A stretch of 64,000 bases of DNA, taken from the NCBI GenBank assembly GCA_963920765.1, contig OY987242.1, positions 15,710,002 to 15,774,001 on the forward strand, written 5' to 3'. Shown in pieces: positions 34,021 through 46,202 of the stretch; position 1 is the stretch's first letter; the number at the start of each line of letters is the position of its first letter. The position numbers and the translations under genes are program-made. This DNA comes from Ulota crispa (lineage: Eukaryota; Streptophyta; Bryopsida; Orthotrichales; Orthotrichaceae). Below the pieces are notes generated by a model that worked only from the letters and a program-made list of their open reading frames with translations, ran no database searches and was not told the DNA's origin.

Positions 34021-35250
34021 GAACCAAATAATGTTAGAATTTTGTTTCTATAGTTTGGTGCTTGCAAAGATTTTGATAATTAGTCAAATCTTAGAGATAG
34101 ACCACAATATGTTCTAAATCTCATGAATATCTTTAAAAAAATTTAATTTTCTCTAGCATTGTAGTTGTTGTTAAGTTCTTATAGTTATTAAAAATTGCTT
34201 ACTGCAATAATAATTATTGATGAGAACTATTGTAATATAAATAATTTTTGTATAACAGAAAATGTTGAGAAATTAGTGTGGAACAACCCAATTGCAGTAT
34301 TTAGTGTAATTAACTAATATATAATGAGTCACATCACCCTGAAATCCTGAATGGATACTCCACCTGAACAGTTTAGTTGGCACGTTCCTACCAAAGTTAT
34401 TATTTAAGGTTTGTCATTGTCATATCAAATATTTTCCAAAAAGTTCTTAGATATAGTACAAGATTCTCTTATTCCCTGTATAAAAATATTTCTATTTTTC
34501 TGAAGATTTGAATTTCCATCTTCATTTTCGAGATGTTTTCTGTCAACTATGCACTTGGGTGTACCGTTATGAATCTGTAATGGAGATTTGGGGCCATTTA
34601 TACTAGGACCAGGGCCTACTTCAATGTTGACCCAATTCACATTCTAGTAAAGGCATCAACTTGGTCAAAGTTTTGATTTATTCTGGTTTGAATCCAATTG
34701 TGAAGTCAAAATTTTGCAACATAAACAATCATATCATCCTAAGACCATTTGTGCCAACCAGGGTCTGGGAAATATTTGAGATTTTTCGGTAGATTTCCTT
34801 CAATCCCTGTATTGAATCGGTTTATCTAGAAGCTCTTTCGGTTATTTTCTATATTTCACATTATAAATAATTTCTTTAAAGATTTTTGACTGGTTTTCAG
34901 CCAAAGTTTATAAATTGCAAATGGTTTTTTCTCATTTCACTCAGCTAGCATTGAACTAGCGGTCGGTTCTTCCTGGACCTTGGTGCCAACCCTCAACATA
35001 AAACCTTAAGATTCAATTGATGGTCCAATTGGAGTAATCCAATTATCCCAGTGGTTCATTTCAGGGCATTTTTTTCTAGCAATAAGATGGCAGGTGTCAA
35101 TAGTGTGTTAGATAAAAAACAGAGGGACCAATCCCAGTTGGTGGGAATCTGCTAGTCTTGTCGATTTTTTCCAGAAAAAAATGTCTTGGTTCATTATGGC
35201 GGTTCTTAGATTGGGCCAACATTCAAGCCACTAATAAAAAGTAACCTTTA
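34021..35250. other. Intergenic, nothing recognised
   Basis: AT-rich DNA without gene structure or clear terminal repeats. Confidence 0.4.
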
Positions 35251-35563
35251 AGGTAGGAGCACCCATAAGCATCAAATTAAGGGTTTTCAACATGATGAGT
35301 ATCAATAAATAGCTAGCAAATTATAGGATCTTATTAAGAACAAAAAATATTAAGTTTGCACTTTTGAATGTATTTTTTGGATACTATGAGAATAATTTGT
35401 GAATTTTTAAAGAGCAAACTGCCATTGCACCCATAACCACTTTCAAGATTTCATGTTCACATGTTGTACATCCTTGTAATTACATCTATTCATTTTCACA
35501 TATTTTCCAAGATTTTAGAGGTGACGGTTATGGGGACAGTGACGCTTATGGGTGTTCCTACCT
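35251..35563. mobile_element. AGGTAGGAGCACCC-TIR MITE, copy 4
   Basis: TA-AGGTAGGAGCACCCATAAGC at the left, GCTTATGGGTGTTCCTACCT-TA at the right, 313 bp. Cleanest termini of the family here. Confidence 0.85.
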
Positions 35564-36440
35564 TAGAATGGCTCAACGTATTCCACATGTGTGTTTGAGA
35601 GGTTAGGGTTGGAAAATCTCAACTTATTTTATAAACAAAAGTAAAAATAATAAAAGGCCTCGTATTTTGAAATTGACAAGTTTTACTCTTTCCATGCTTC
35701 TAGATTAAATTAAGGTTTCTAAATTTAATTGTGAATTTAAGTTTTCCAAATTCAATCTCCTAACAATAGATTTCTAAACTTTTACATTTTTTGGCTGGTG
35801 AAAAACTAGAGCACTTCCACCCTAACCTGACAAATACATGTGTGTGCAGCACATCGAGGCCCTTAGAACCGTCTAATTTCCAAGTATCAATAAAAAGGAA
35901 TGAGGAAGAATAATGATAGTTTGTAATAATTAGAGCTTCTCCACTCAACCTGTAGACTTAGGCTTGGGATAAGGTTTTGCCAATTACTTGTATTTTGGGC
36001 CCCTTTTTGAGCCCTACATGTCCTGTAACAAACCATGCGTTTCTACAAGACAATGTTATATTTTCGTTGCTTAAAGTTTTGGCTTTGTTTGCTGTAGGTT
36101 GTTTACAATTAGTCATTGTTTTTATTCTGGTTATAAGTTAGTATGCTCCAAAACCATCAATTTAAGGGCTGCCCTGCTTTTTCATGGGCTTTTTAGACAA
36201 AGAAGATATTATGTCTAATTTTTGGACCAAGAGAAATGGATGTCAAATGTAACTCAAATTTTTTCATATTTTTTAAACATTATTGAATTGTTGATAAATT
36301 TTCAAATTTTTTTTATAGTATACACCTACTTGTGACTCTAGGTTTTTCATAAATTGTCACCTTGCAACTTGTGAAGAGATAAGGTGAAATTGAGGGGTAT
36401 GATTGTCTCTTGCAACAAAATATACCTTTACTTCTATGAT

Positions 36441-37193
36441 TTCACCCTTGGGCACCCAAGCCATTTTCACCAAAATCAAGGTTTTGGTAGATGTATTGTA
36501 TCTCAATCAATTGGATGATCCACAAAAAGTGACCATTGAAAATAGTGAAATACCTACTCATAAAATTGCTTACAAATTTTGGGAACAATTGACCGTGAGA
36601 GATGGGAAATTATAACAATTGATCAAACAACTTGTGATGGCAGAATCTCATTTTTGGCAAGTAGATGCTATTTATTGATTTTTACAAAATTCTATAAGCC
36701 CTTGATTCATCTCAATTTTTTTGAGTAGCAAGATTAGATGTGAATGCACACACTTGCAAATTATTGAAGATTTTGCTTCTTTTTAGGTTAAGTTTGAGGG
36801 CTTCAATTTGCTATTGCACAAAAACAATGGCTAGCACAATTGGTGAGGGCTGCCCTGACAAGGTTTTAGAACATGCTTGAACTCTTACTAATGAACTTCT
36901 TGCTACCCCACAACGCATGCAAGGAAGCTTACAATGAGTATTGATTAGTTGTAGCTTGTAAGACATTGCTTGCCACCACGCCCCGTACAGTGTTTCACCC
37001 AATTAAAACTCTTGAGGCCCTTGTATACTTACTTCACTTGCCTTGCCATTACTCCACTTGCATGGGCCACTTGAATACCTTGATAATTATAGTTTATAGC
37101 AAAGTCAAAAAATTAGATCCAATACCTCAGACATGCATGTGAAATCCTGTGAGGACCATTTTGGTCTCCTATTGCGTTCCGTTCAGGTGTTAT
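36441..37193. mobile_element. TTAA/CCC element, 760-870 bp subfamily, copy 3
   Basis: Left TTCA-CCCTTGGGCACCC, right GCGTTCCGTTCAGGTG-TTAT. Ends are eroded but the interior closely matches 24416-25174 (AAGCCCTTGATTCATC; ACACTTGCAAATTATTGAAG). Confidence 0.65.
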
Positions 37194-37246
37194 AGGGGTC
37201 CATTCAAAGACCACTTCATCCATTCTTGAATTTCCTATGAGATGCA

Positions 37247-38162
37247 TTAACCCCTAAAGGCCCAAAGAGCCCACTTTGGGCTTTATGAGAACTTGAGCAG
37301 GCTCTATTGACCTCATAATTTGGAAGTTTTTCATGAAATTTTTAGGACAGATGCTATTCATCATAATCTACATGTGAAGCTTTATTTCATGTTGTTCCAA
37401 TAAGTAATGCAAAAGTTATAAGTTTTTTTCAATTTCAATGTCAAACTGGGCAGCAAAAAATATGTTCTAAATTTTTTATTTTTTTTATTGAATTGTATAG
37501 ATTGATACCTACTCAAAAAATATTGAATCACTCAATTCCAAATAATGAGGTAAGAGTTGAAAGGAGTTTTATTTTGCGGGCAATGAAGGTAGGAAGAGGG
37601 TAGAAAAAAACATATAAAGTTATCTTTTACTCTCAATTTTGAAAATTTTCAAATGAAAATGAAAACAAAAGTTACTAATTGCCTATTAGAGCATTATCAC
37701 TATTGGGATTAACAATTTTCAAATTCTTTCATAACTTATTAGCACATGAGGTATATCTTTCATTCATCAACACCTTTCACTTTCCAATTTTTGTAAAAAT
37801 AAATCCAAATTTTTTTTGGTTAGATTACTTTATGTATGCTTTCAACACATTTTCCAACATATTGCCAAAATTGCACAAGAAATATAATATATGTGTTTTT
37901 CTCTAAAAAGTTTGAAAAACAAAACTTCACCTTTTGGAAAGACTAGAAAAGCCTACATTTTGAAGTTAGGCACATTGATCTTGCAATTGGTGGGGATTTT
38001 CATTCTAAAATTTTTGGACAATGTACTTGTGCATGTCAACCAAAGGATCCTACGGTTGGATTTGTGAAAAAGTAGTTTCAATGAAGATTTAGACCTTGCT
38101 TTGGGGACTAGTATTTTGAAGCAGTTTTGGGCCAATAAACACGAAATAATTTTAGGGGTTAA
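37247..38162. mobile_element. TTAA/CCC element, unique interior (916 bp)
   Basis: TTAA-CCCCTAAAGGCCC at the left, TTTTAGGGG-TTAA at the right. Begins 54 bp after the preceding element. No open frame of note. Confidence 0.7.
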
Positions 38163-38330
38163 CTGATAGGGTCACAATTAGAGCACACCACCTTATATAT
38201 TGTTTTAGGGTATGTTGCAAAGAAGGGTGTTTTGTGGAGAGATAGCTCAATTTGTTGTTGGAACCTGGAGCATAAGCTTAGCAGGGCAAAGACAAGTACG
38301 TATATTGTTTGCAACTCCAGTCCACATATT

Positions 38331-39535
38331 AGGGGGTTTTAATATGCCATTCACTAGCAATTTTGTTCACGTGAATGAAATTGGTGAACAAGTTGGTCAA
38401 GTCACTGTTCATGTCCTCAAGATCATCCATTCAAATATCCGAATTGTAGTGAACTACTCACCACTCTTTCAACTTTGCCCACAATCACCAATCTCGTACG
38501 TATCCCTTGAACTCCATCATTGTTGCTTCTAATCTAGAACCCTTTGTCTCCACAATTGTCCCCTTCTAATCGAGATCTCTTCAGCTCAACCATTGATGCT
38601 TCTTGAGCATTGCGATTCCTTGAATGACCTTGACCTCGCAATCAACTTTGCATCCAAACTATCTAGAGGCGCGGAGCGAGAGCCAAGAGGTGGGCAACAA
38701 TACAAACAGGCGCAGGTGCCGGAACTACATGAATACAAGCGGAGCTAGTGGGAGAGGCGAGGAGGGAGAGGCAAGGAGGGAGAGGCTTCACGTCATTCAA
38801 CCATGAACGAGCCATGAGGACCGAGGTCCTATTGGGTGGTTCACTTTTGTGACTTCAAGTTCACCATGAACAAAAACTTGTTCACGACCATTCGTTCACT
38901 GTTTTTTTGAGATATCTAAAACCCCCTATTAGGGGGTTTCAAATATCTTGTTCACCACCGATTTTGTTCACGTGAATGAAATTGGTGAACAAGTTAGTCA
39001 AGCCATCATTCATGTCCTTGCATTCACCCATTCAAATATCCGAATTGTAGTGAACTACTCACCACCCTTTCAACTTTGCCCACAATCACCAATTCTGTAA
39101 GCTAATCTAGACCCCTTGAACTCCACCATTGACATTTCTAATTTGGAACCCTTTGGCTCCACAATTGTCTGTTTCTAATAAGGATCTCTTCAGCTCCACC
39201 ATTGTCGCTTCTCGCGCATTGCAATTCCTTGAATGACCTCAACATGGCAATCAACTCTGCATCCAAATTGTCTAAAGGAGGCACAGAGCGAGAGCCGAGA
39301 TGCAGGCAACAACACAAATATCACAAACAAGCGTGGGAGCAATGGGAACACGAGCGTAGCTAGCAGGAGAAGCGAGGAGGGAGAAGCTTCATGTCATTCA
39401 CGCATGAACGAGCCATGAGAACCTCCAGAAGGTCCTCATGAGTGGTTCACCTTTGTAACTTCATGTTCACTAGTGAACGAAAACTCATCCATGACCATTC
39501 GTTCACCGTTTTTTTGAGATATCTGAAACCCCTAT
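38331..39535. repeat. Tandem duplication, 600-bp unit, two copies
   Basis: Unit 1 38331-38930, unit 2 38931-39535. Both begin AGGGGGTTT and carry TTTTGTTCACGTGAATGAAA, AACTACTCACCAC, CAATCAACT.TGCATCCAAA and GAGATATCT. Each holds a Ser/Arg/Gly-rich short frame (38624-38806, 39233-39418) that differs at many residues, so coding use is doubtful. Confidence 0.85.
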
Positions 39536-39539
39536 TTAC

Positions 39540-40666
39540 TGGCAACATTTCACCGCCAGTTCCCTTCTTTGCTGTCAAGGTGGAGTGAAGATGCTCTTAG
39601 AAAAATTCTTCACTGATTCTGCAGCTGTAGGTACCTACCACATTTTTTCAAGCACATACCTGGACGAACAAGGCCTAAAACCTTATCCACGTGGCTAACT
39701 GCGCTAAGATGCCTGCTGATTGCTTGGCTTTATTATTGCAGATCTGAATGCTTTCCCTTTTTTAGAAGATTTTGTGGTCCATTATAAAGTGCAGCATGGG
39801 GGAGTTTTTTTGGACTTGACGTCTGAAAAGAACAAAGTGTTGTGGGATTTTCAAGTTTTAAACTAACTTATTTATTCTGCTGTATTCATTAATAATATCA
39901 CTAATATGTCTATATAATTTCTGAAACAACCAAAATTCCAAATCTTTTTAAAACTTAATGTTTACAAAATGTTGGTAATCTTAACGTCTGATATTTGTGA
40001 GATGGATTCCAGGCGTGATCGACTCATCGTAGAGATCTTTTCATTTTTTGAGCTTTGTTTGGTTCTATAATTTTTTTCTACATGCTTATGTTTTCCAAGG
40101 CTCTTTTGAATTAAAAGTCAATGCCATAACACTTTCTCATACATTTATCTTGGTATTTCTCCTAAAGTATGCATCCTAGCTTCTACCAATTTCTGACTTG
40201 ATTACTATAGTGCATGACATTTATGACCAACAAGTATCGGCCAAACAAGAAATATTAAGGCACAACACATATACTCATTAGTTCAAAAGTAATTCCACTG
40301 CCCAGCCAGAAAAACTTAAGTTTCATCTTGGTGAATTCAAATTTTTGATAATTTTTTTTGACAAAGCCTTAGGCTAATCACTTGAATTGAGAACTGTTGG
40401 TTATAAGTGTCATGCACCATATGTCATACAATAATTTGGCCAAGATGCTTCCAAAAGGAACAATCTTACCAAAAACATTGTTATGCCACATATAGCTCAA
40501 TGTGTCCTATACAAAGTTCACAAGTAATAGTCCAAAATTTGCTTTGGTTTGCAAAACTTTGGGAGGTATAGTGGTGCTTGGTTAGTGTCAACCTTTGTAA
40601 GAGCAACAAATGGATAGGATCACAACCCACTCCCCTTTTGCTCAAAAGCATGTATTATGAGCTTGG
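39540..40666. other. Intergenic, nothing recognised
   Basis: AT-rich; no gene or repeat ends identified. Confidence 0.4.
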
Positions 40667-40900
40667 TCAACCCCTGAAGGACTGAGCGTGCCATTGCGAC
40701 CAATACAAGACAAGGTGTTTTTCTTGTATTTAGAATGGATCCATACCTCTACTACATTTGAGATCAACAAAGAAGTTGGAGAATATATCAAAGCGGTTCT
40801 AGTGAGCTACTTGAAATCCCAAATTAAAACTTCTTACTAGTAGAAAATACCAATCACACAATAGCGTATATACTATGCCCTATGGTCCTTTAAGGGTTAA
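40667..40900. mobile_element. TTAA-flanked MITE, 240-bp subfamily, copy 3 (inverted)
   Basis: TCAA-CCCCTGAAGGACTG at the left, GGTCCTTTAAGGG-TTAA at the right. The interior is the reverse complement of the 5899 and 14393 copies (CTACATTTGAGATCAACAAA). Confidence 0.7.
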
Positions 40901-41598
40901 GATCAAGTGCTTGCATATGGTCAATGTTTTCTTTTCATCAATTCCCATTTTGACTTCTTAGTTAGAAAGGCTTTTGGTTAATGTACCAAAAACATGGGTG
41001 AGAAAGCACCTCCAAAGTTGTAACCCTTAGAATTAGGGAAAGTAAAACAAATGGAGGGTTTTTTTATGATCAATGCTTAAATAAGGTCAACACTTTCTAT
41101 AAGCCCAAAGTGTTGACTCTAACCAAGCAACACTGTATTTGAAAAACATTAAGAGATACTTGCATGTTATTAAGAGGATTGTGCAAATTAGAAGATAAAC
41201 AAAATTGTTGGAAAATATAAGCAAAGAATTGGGAAGTCTCTTGAGTTCAAAGGCATAGGAAGTCTTAAACTACCTGAATAGTCCACAAGCAGTTAAATAT
41301 ATAATTTTTGATTGTGAATAACAAATTTTTGAAACCACCCATGGACCTGGAATAGGTTGCTTGGACGTTCTTGAATTAACAAATTCCCTTCCTATCATAA
41401 CTCAAGAACTGCTAGAATGGTAAAATTTGAATATTGTTCAACCACATTTTATGAAACTTGCACAAAATTATTGCTTAAAAAGCTACAAACGGGACGATCT
41501 TTACTCCAAAGAGTAAGATCTAATAAACATTTGTTTAAAAAGAAAGATTTGAACTTTATATCTGATTTCCCAAAAAATGTATAGTAGTAATAGACATG

Positions 41599-41625
41599 TT
41601 CACCCTTTAAGGACCAAAATAGTTA
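41599..41625 (+). mobile_element. Solo left end of a TTAA/CCC element
   Basis: TTCA-CCCTTTAAGGACC matches the family terminus, but no partner GGG-TTAA end was found before the mitochondrial insert. Confidence 0.35.
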
Positions 41626-41854
41626 AGCTATGAAGGTATGTTGAAAAGTACAATCCAAAAGGATATTGGTATGATGAATTTAAAGCCATGGCCTTGCACA
41701 ATGATCCATAGATTAAAATCTAAAAGTATGTGGATCTATCGTGGCCTATCATAGAAGAAGGAGATTTAGGATAAGGTTATTGACTAGCAAAAAAAAAGAC
41801 ATATATATATCTTTTTTTTGTCTCCCGTAGGTTCAATTCTTATCCAAAAGTTCC

Positions 41855-41927
41855 TATTGGAAGGGGGATTTGAACCCCCGTGTGCGAATTATGATCCCGT
41901 TGTTCTAACCGACTAAACTATTCTAAC
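41855..41927 (-). tRNA. tRNA-like sequence, CAT anticodon, probably organelle-derived and inactive
   Basis: The minus strand folds as a 73-nt cloverleaf. The 7-bp acceptor stem has one mismatch (GTTAGAA with TTCCAAT). The D-stem is GTTT/GAAC, the anticodon loop ATCATAA gives CAT, and the T-arm GGGGG-TTCAAAT-CCCCC is perfect. The anticodon stem has one mismatch and G-T pairs. CAT fits Met or an organellar Ile(CAU) tRNA. It lies beside nad5 and rps3 fragments, so a mitochondrial origin is likely. Confidence 0.55.
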
Positions 41928-42009
41928 ATGCAAATTATTAATGCGCTGTTCTACTGATTTGCCACTCCCTAACTGTTGGATAATAATTTGCCTCATGCGC
42001 CCTTTGTCC

Positions 42010-42298
42010 CTCCCATCTTACGCATATCTTGCTCATCTGACATGGCATGAATCATTGAACTTGCATTTAAAAAAAATTATGCTTTAAAAAAAGCATGATT
42101 CATTAAATGAAATACGCTAACAGAATAGTTGGAAATATCGCAAGCAAATATTATATAGCCTAATTGGCTACAAGTTGAATAGGCTATGACCCTCTTTAAA
42201 TCATTCTATAATATTCCAGTGGTTGCCGCAAAGAATGACATCATAGCCCCTACAAAAGTAAAGACAATCAAAGCAGTGGGTGAACATTCAAATAAAGG
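42010..42298 (-). pseudogene. nad5: Mitochondrial nad5 fragment (nuclear insertion)
   Basis: The minus strand reads [25 protein letters not shown], then [35 protein letters not shown] and SDEQDMRKMGG: a core part of NADH dehydrogenase subunit 5. In-frame stops (TAG where Q is expected after GIL; TAA after FFKA) and truncation at both ends show it is non-functional. Confidence 0.92.
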
Positions 42299-42845
42299 GG
42301 CCCATGGATTGCTAGATTTTTTATTACTGATTGATTACTCACAGTCACATGAATGGGTCAAAGGCCCTCTCGTCAAACTAGAATTGAACTTACACCATCA
42401 TATTTGGCCTAACCTTGTAGGTTAGGTCATGTTTTATGGTTTCTGAGTCGTGCCTATAGATAAAGTTATTTCTCATGGTTCGTCACTGTAAAAAGAAACT
42501 AAACTATATTTGCTTATTAATGATCCATAAGTCATATTGTTTTTTGCGTTTGTGGGATTTTTTTTTTTTTTTGTTGCGTCTCAAAAAACCCATAGGAAAC
42601 CCAGAAGATCATATTGTACCGAAGGCAATGCACATGACTCTCAAAGGCCGCAATTCCTTAAATGTATTCGGAGGTGGCGGCCCTCAAGGAGATCGAAAAG
42701 AACTTGGAGGGCAATCTTATGGTTACTAGAATTTACATTAGAAAGTGTTATAACACAATCAACCGGCACCGCTTAGTCTTCATTCCTTTGTAAGAAATCT
42801 GGTTTATTGAGTGGATATTGAAGTTATTGCAAGGCAAAGGCACAA
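42299..42845. other. Unassigned interior of the mitochondrial insertion
   Basis: Lies between the nad5 and rps3 pieces. A short frame at 42475-42729 (HMTLKGRNSLNVFGGGGP) is not recognised. It may be mitochondrial spacer. Confidence 0.3.
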
Positions 42846-43056
42846 TGAATGTCCTTTTAGGAAAATGATGAATAATAAACTTACCGAGACAAAAGCTAAA
42901 CGTTTTTCCCGTAGGTGGACGTATTAAATCAAAGTAATCTCTAAAATTTACATCTTGAAACAACAATTTTCCATAATAATAATCACTAAACCAACTTGAA
43001 TCTGAACTACAATTCAGATTCAATTTGACTGAAATCGGATTTATTTTTTGCGCCAT
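42846..43056 (-). pseudogene. rps3: Mitochondrial rps3 5' fragment (nuclear insertion)
   Basis: The minus strand from 43056 reads [20 protein letters not shown], then [36 protein letters not shown] and HHFPKRTFI, the N-terminus of plant mitochondrial ribosomal protein S3, bryophyte-like. Similarity stops abruptly after KRTFI. R-to-C changes in NLNC and FCLG fit CGT-to-TGT decay. Confidence 0.92.
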
Positions 43057-43624
43057 AGTTCACTATCGTACCTTTTTTTGTTTTATTTTTGTTTTTGAGG
43101 TTAAATCTCAAAAATAGCATATGATTTTTTAGTGTTAAGAGGTCATTGACCACATGATGACCAAGGGATTCACATTTCTAACAATGAAAACATGTTCCAT
43201 GCATCTCAAATTTTGATTCAACTTTAATTGTTCTTATATCCATGTCCTCCATCTGTTGTTCTGCCTAAATTTCATCAGAAAGAATCTCCTCTCATGCATG
43301 AATTTTTGCGTCCACAGCCACAAAATCCCCCAAAATTGGTCGGTTGCCACATAATCAACTGTACTTTGACTATTAAAATCTTTGAGATGGTGGGGTCAAA
43401 AGTTCTGTAAATTTCTGGTCAAGTGTAACAAACACCTTTTTGCTATTTTAGAGGTGAATCCTCCTCAATCTAAGTTTCCAGCTCAAGGCGTACAATGTTT
43501 TTGAGCATGGTCCTCCGGCCTCATTTTCTTAATTCAACTACAGACGCTTTGGCATTAATATCTTTAGACATGGAAAATGTCCTTTTTATGTTATTTTTTC
43601 AATGAGTAGTTAGGTCAATTCTAA
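43057..43624. other. Intergenic, nothing recognised
   Basis: AT-rich; no gene structure visible. Confidence 0.4.
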
Positions 43625-44068
43625 GGGCGGCTTTACACTATGGCCGAACGTTGAGAGGCCGTCGATATGCACCAATCAAATTGCACAAAACCAAAAGTCT
43701 GGCCACTCAACCCTTCACACTAAAGGCCAAACTCCAAAGGCCATCATCCTCCATTTGCCTACATGGTAGCAATTTATCATTCAAGGTTGACGGTTTCTCA
43801 AAGGGAGGTTTGGGTTTAGCAAAATGGAGACCCAAACTATAAGAGAGAGGTCATCAGTTTTAGCATTTATTGCTGTTAGTTTCAGCATTTGTTATCTACT
43901 TTCAGCAGATTTTCTTGACCTTTTAGCAAAATTTGACCACTCATTTGACTGCCTCCCTCTCGACTTTGCCGATCATAGTGTGAAGCGACCTAAAAATAAT
44001 TTGGACCAAAATTTGGGTTGAAACAGCCCCAAGTTTTCATGGCCTTGACTCCCAGTGTAAAGGGACCC
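43625..44068. mobile_element. Possible hAT-like element (CTTTACACT ends)
   Basis: GGGCGGCTTTACACTATGGCC at the left is loosely inverted against GGCCTTGAC and AGTGTAAAGGGACCC at the right. No clear target duplication. Confidence 0.35.
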
Positions 44069-46202
44069 AAGGTACAAGCAGTCAAGCACTCCTGAATTTC
44101 TGACAGCAGAATCGTAATTAAGAGGAATCATGGCTGCCTTGCCAGCAATGATGGTTCCCATGGGTACTGCACTCCAGTCCACCTGTATCGATACAGTAAA
44201 AATCGCCGGGCTCTTTCTATTTTTATTAGTCAATGAGTGGATTCTTTGTCATTTGTGTCAAAAAAAATAAAACATCAGAAAGAAGAAGAAAGTCAAAAAC
44301 TTAAAATTTGAAGAAAAGAAACTAAAGGTAGAATAAAAAAGAGAACAAAAAAATGAAAAGAGAAAAAAAACAATAACAATAATTCCAGTCTTGTCATTAT
44401 GAAGTCTTGATGCATGTTGGAGTATAATGGCTGAGAGCATTTCTATCTGTCCTTGCACGTTCAAAGGTTTCATCTATTTGGAAGGGCTCTCAAGTTCTCG
44501 ATCTCCATCCACACTCTTCAAAAAGGTGGCCTTGCACTTCAACATGCTCCATAAATAATTATTTGACCAATTATCAAAGAAAGTAAAGGGTAAAGTTTAC
44601 TAAAATTAGGATAATTGGTGATGATTAGTGTCTTGAAGGGCCCTTGCTAGAAATGGTATGACAAATTGTCCTGAGAGGTCTTTGAAAGGGACTTAAGCAC
44701 TTTTCATCCACTTTGAGCGTATTTTGAGAGGGTTTTGAAAGGGCCTCTAGCATTTTTCATCCATTTTGAGTGTATGTTAAACCTTGGGAGGGCACCGGTG
44801 GAGATGCTATGAGGTGAATTAACCCCCTCATTATTCCCTACCAAAATGAATGGCGCTAGGGTTTTTTTCATTGCACATTCACATTTTTGGGCAAGGACTG
44901 AAAGGCTTAATTTGTGTTTTTATAGATATGAATAAAAGTAAATTCTACCCTTATTTTGGAGTTGGTTAATTTGATTACACCCTTCTATAATTCCAAAACA
45001 AAATTGAGGTTTACAAATTCAAATTTGAAAACAAAATTCCCAAACTCAAATTGCTAATGGTAAATTTCTAAGCTCTCACAACTTTTGGAATAGAGATAAT
45101 CAGAACTCAGTTTCACCCTTGCCCCCACAAACTTATAGAGTAGTAGACCAAGTCTTGGGCTCAGCCTCGTTTTGGCCAAGGCGAATTGATCCCTTATTGC
45201 CCTTTTCTTGGATGAATGGGGCTAGGAGCAGAGTCAATAGCTTTTTGACGTTGAACCAAGGGCAAAAGCTTTGCTTTTTTCACAATTCAAGTTTTGTGAG
45301 AATTCAAACATTTAGTATCAAGAGATTGAATTGAAAATTTTGACTTCACATTTGGATTCAAAGATCTTAATTCAATATAAAATCTTAAAGGAACACATAA
45401 CTGAACATTACAAAAATATGGATAAATTATTAACTTTATCCTTACATGAGAATTACAAAACTTTTTCACTTTGACCCGAAAACATGAATGTGCAATGGAC
45501 AGAGCTCCAAGCCCATTCATCCAAGCATGGGGGCAACAAGGGGTCACTTCATCCAAACGGCAATGAGGGGGCTAGTTCACCTGGTCAAGTATAATAGTAC
45601 ACTGAATATTGCGTTTAGGTTGCCCCACTCTAATTTCTCGACATTTCATACTATATACGTATATTTACTATTGTTACAATGTTTTTCATCAAAAAATATT
45701 GCAACCAACCATTTTTAGAGGGCGTATCAACAACAATGTAGCTGCAAAAAGACAAACTAGCGGCTTCCAAGTCATAATCCATGTGAAATCTAAATATTTA
45801 GTGAGTTACATGCGACTCCAAGTGGCCAAGTGATGAGTCATGAGATAATTTACCAAGGTAAGGCAACCTAAATGCAAAATTCAGAGTAGGTGTCAAACCT
45901 ATTGTTTTTGTACCTAGCAACTCCGGGCAAGCCCTCTTCATAACAAGATGATTTTTCATAGTTATCCAAACTAGTAACTTTATGACCCACCTCCTAAGGT
46001 GTGTGATATGGAAAGGAGTTATGCCGTAGTTTGCAAGAGGGTTATGTGACGTCCAGACCACTTACCTTAAATAACCCAACAAAACTGGGATATTGTATTG
46101 AGGTGGGACTTGCACAAATGGAACCTGGTTTGAATTGCCCCTTAATTTAAGATAGGTAGCTTGAATTGCAACCCCTCTCTTTAAAAGCGCTCCATAGGTA
46201 GC
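44069..46202. other. Intergenic, nothing recognised
   Basis: Low-complexity and AT-rich sequence. The stretch at about 44880-45200 faintly resembles the diverged repeat at 31587 and 35564. Confidence 0.35.

Noticed and set aside
38331-39535. LTR pair of a retrotransposon
   Set aside because: The two 600-bp units are directly adjacent with no internal region, primer-binding site or polyprotein; a tandem duplication fits better.
42475-42776. Overlapping frames with GGGGP and RRWRPSRRSKR peptides
   Set aside because: Lie inside the mitochondrial insertion; I could not match them to any mitochondrial gene, so left unassigned.
44819-44840. Another TTAA-CCCCC end
   Set aside because: Only the first few bases match and no partner or family interior follows.
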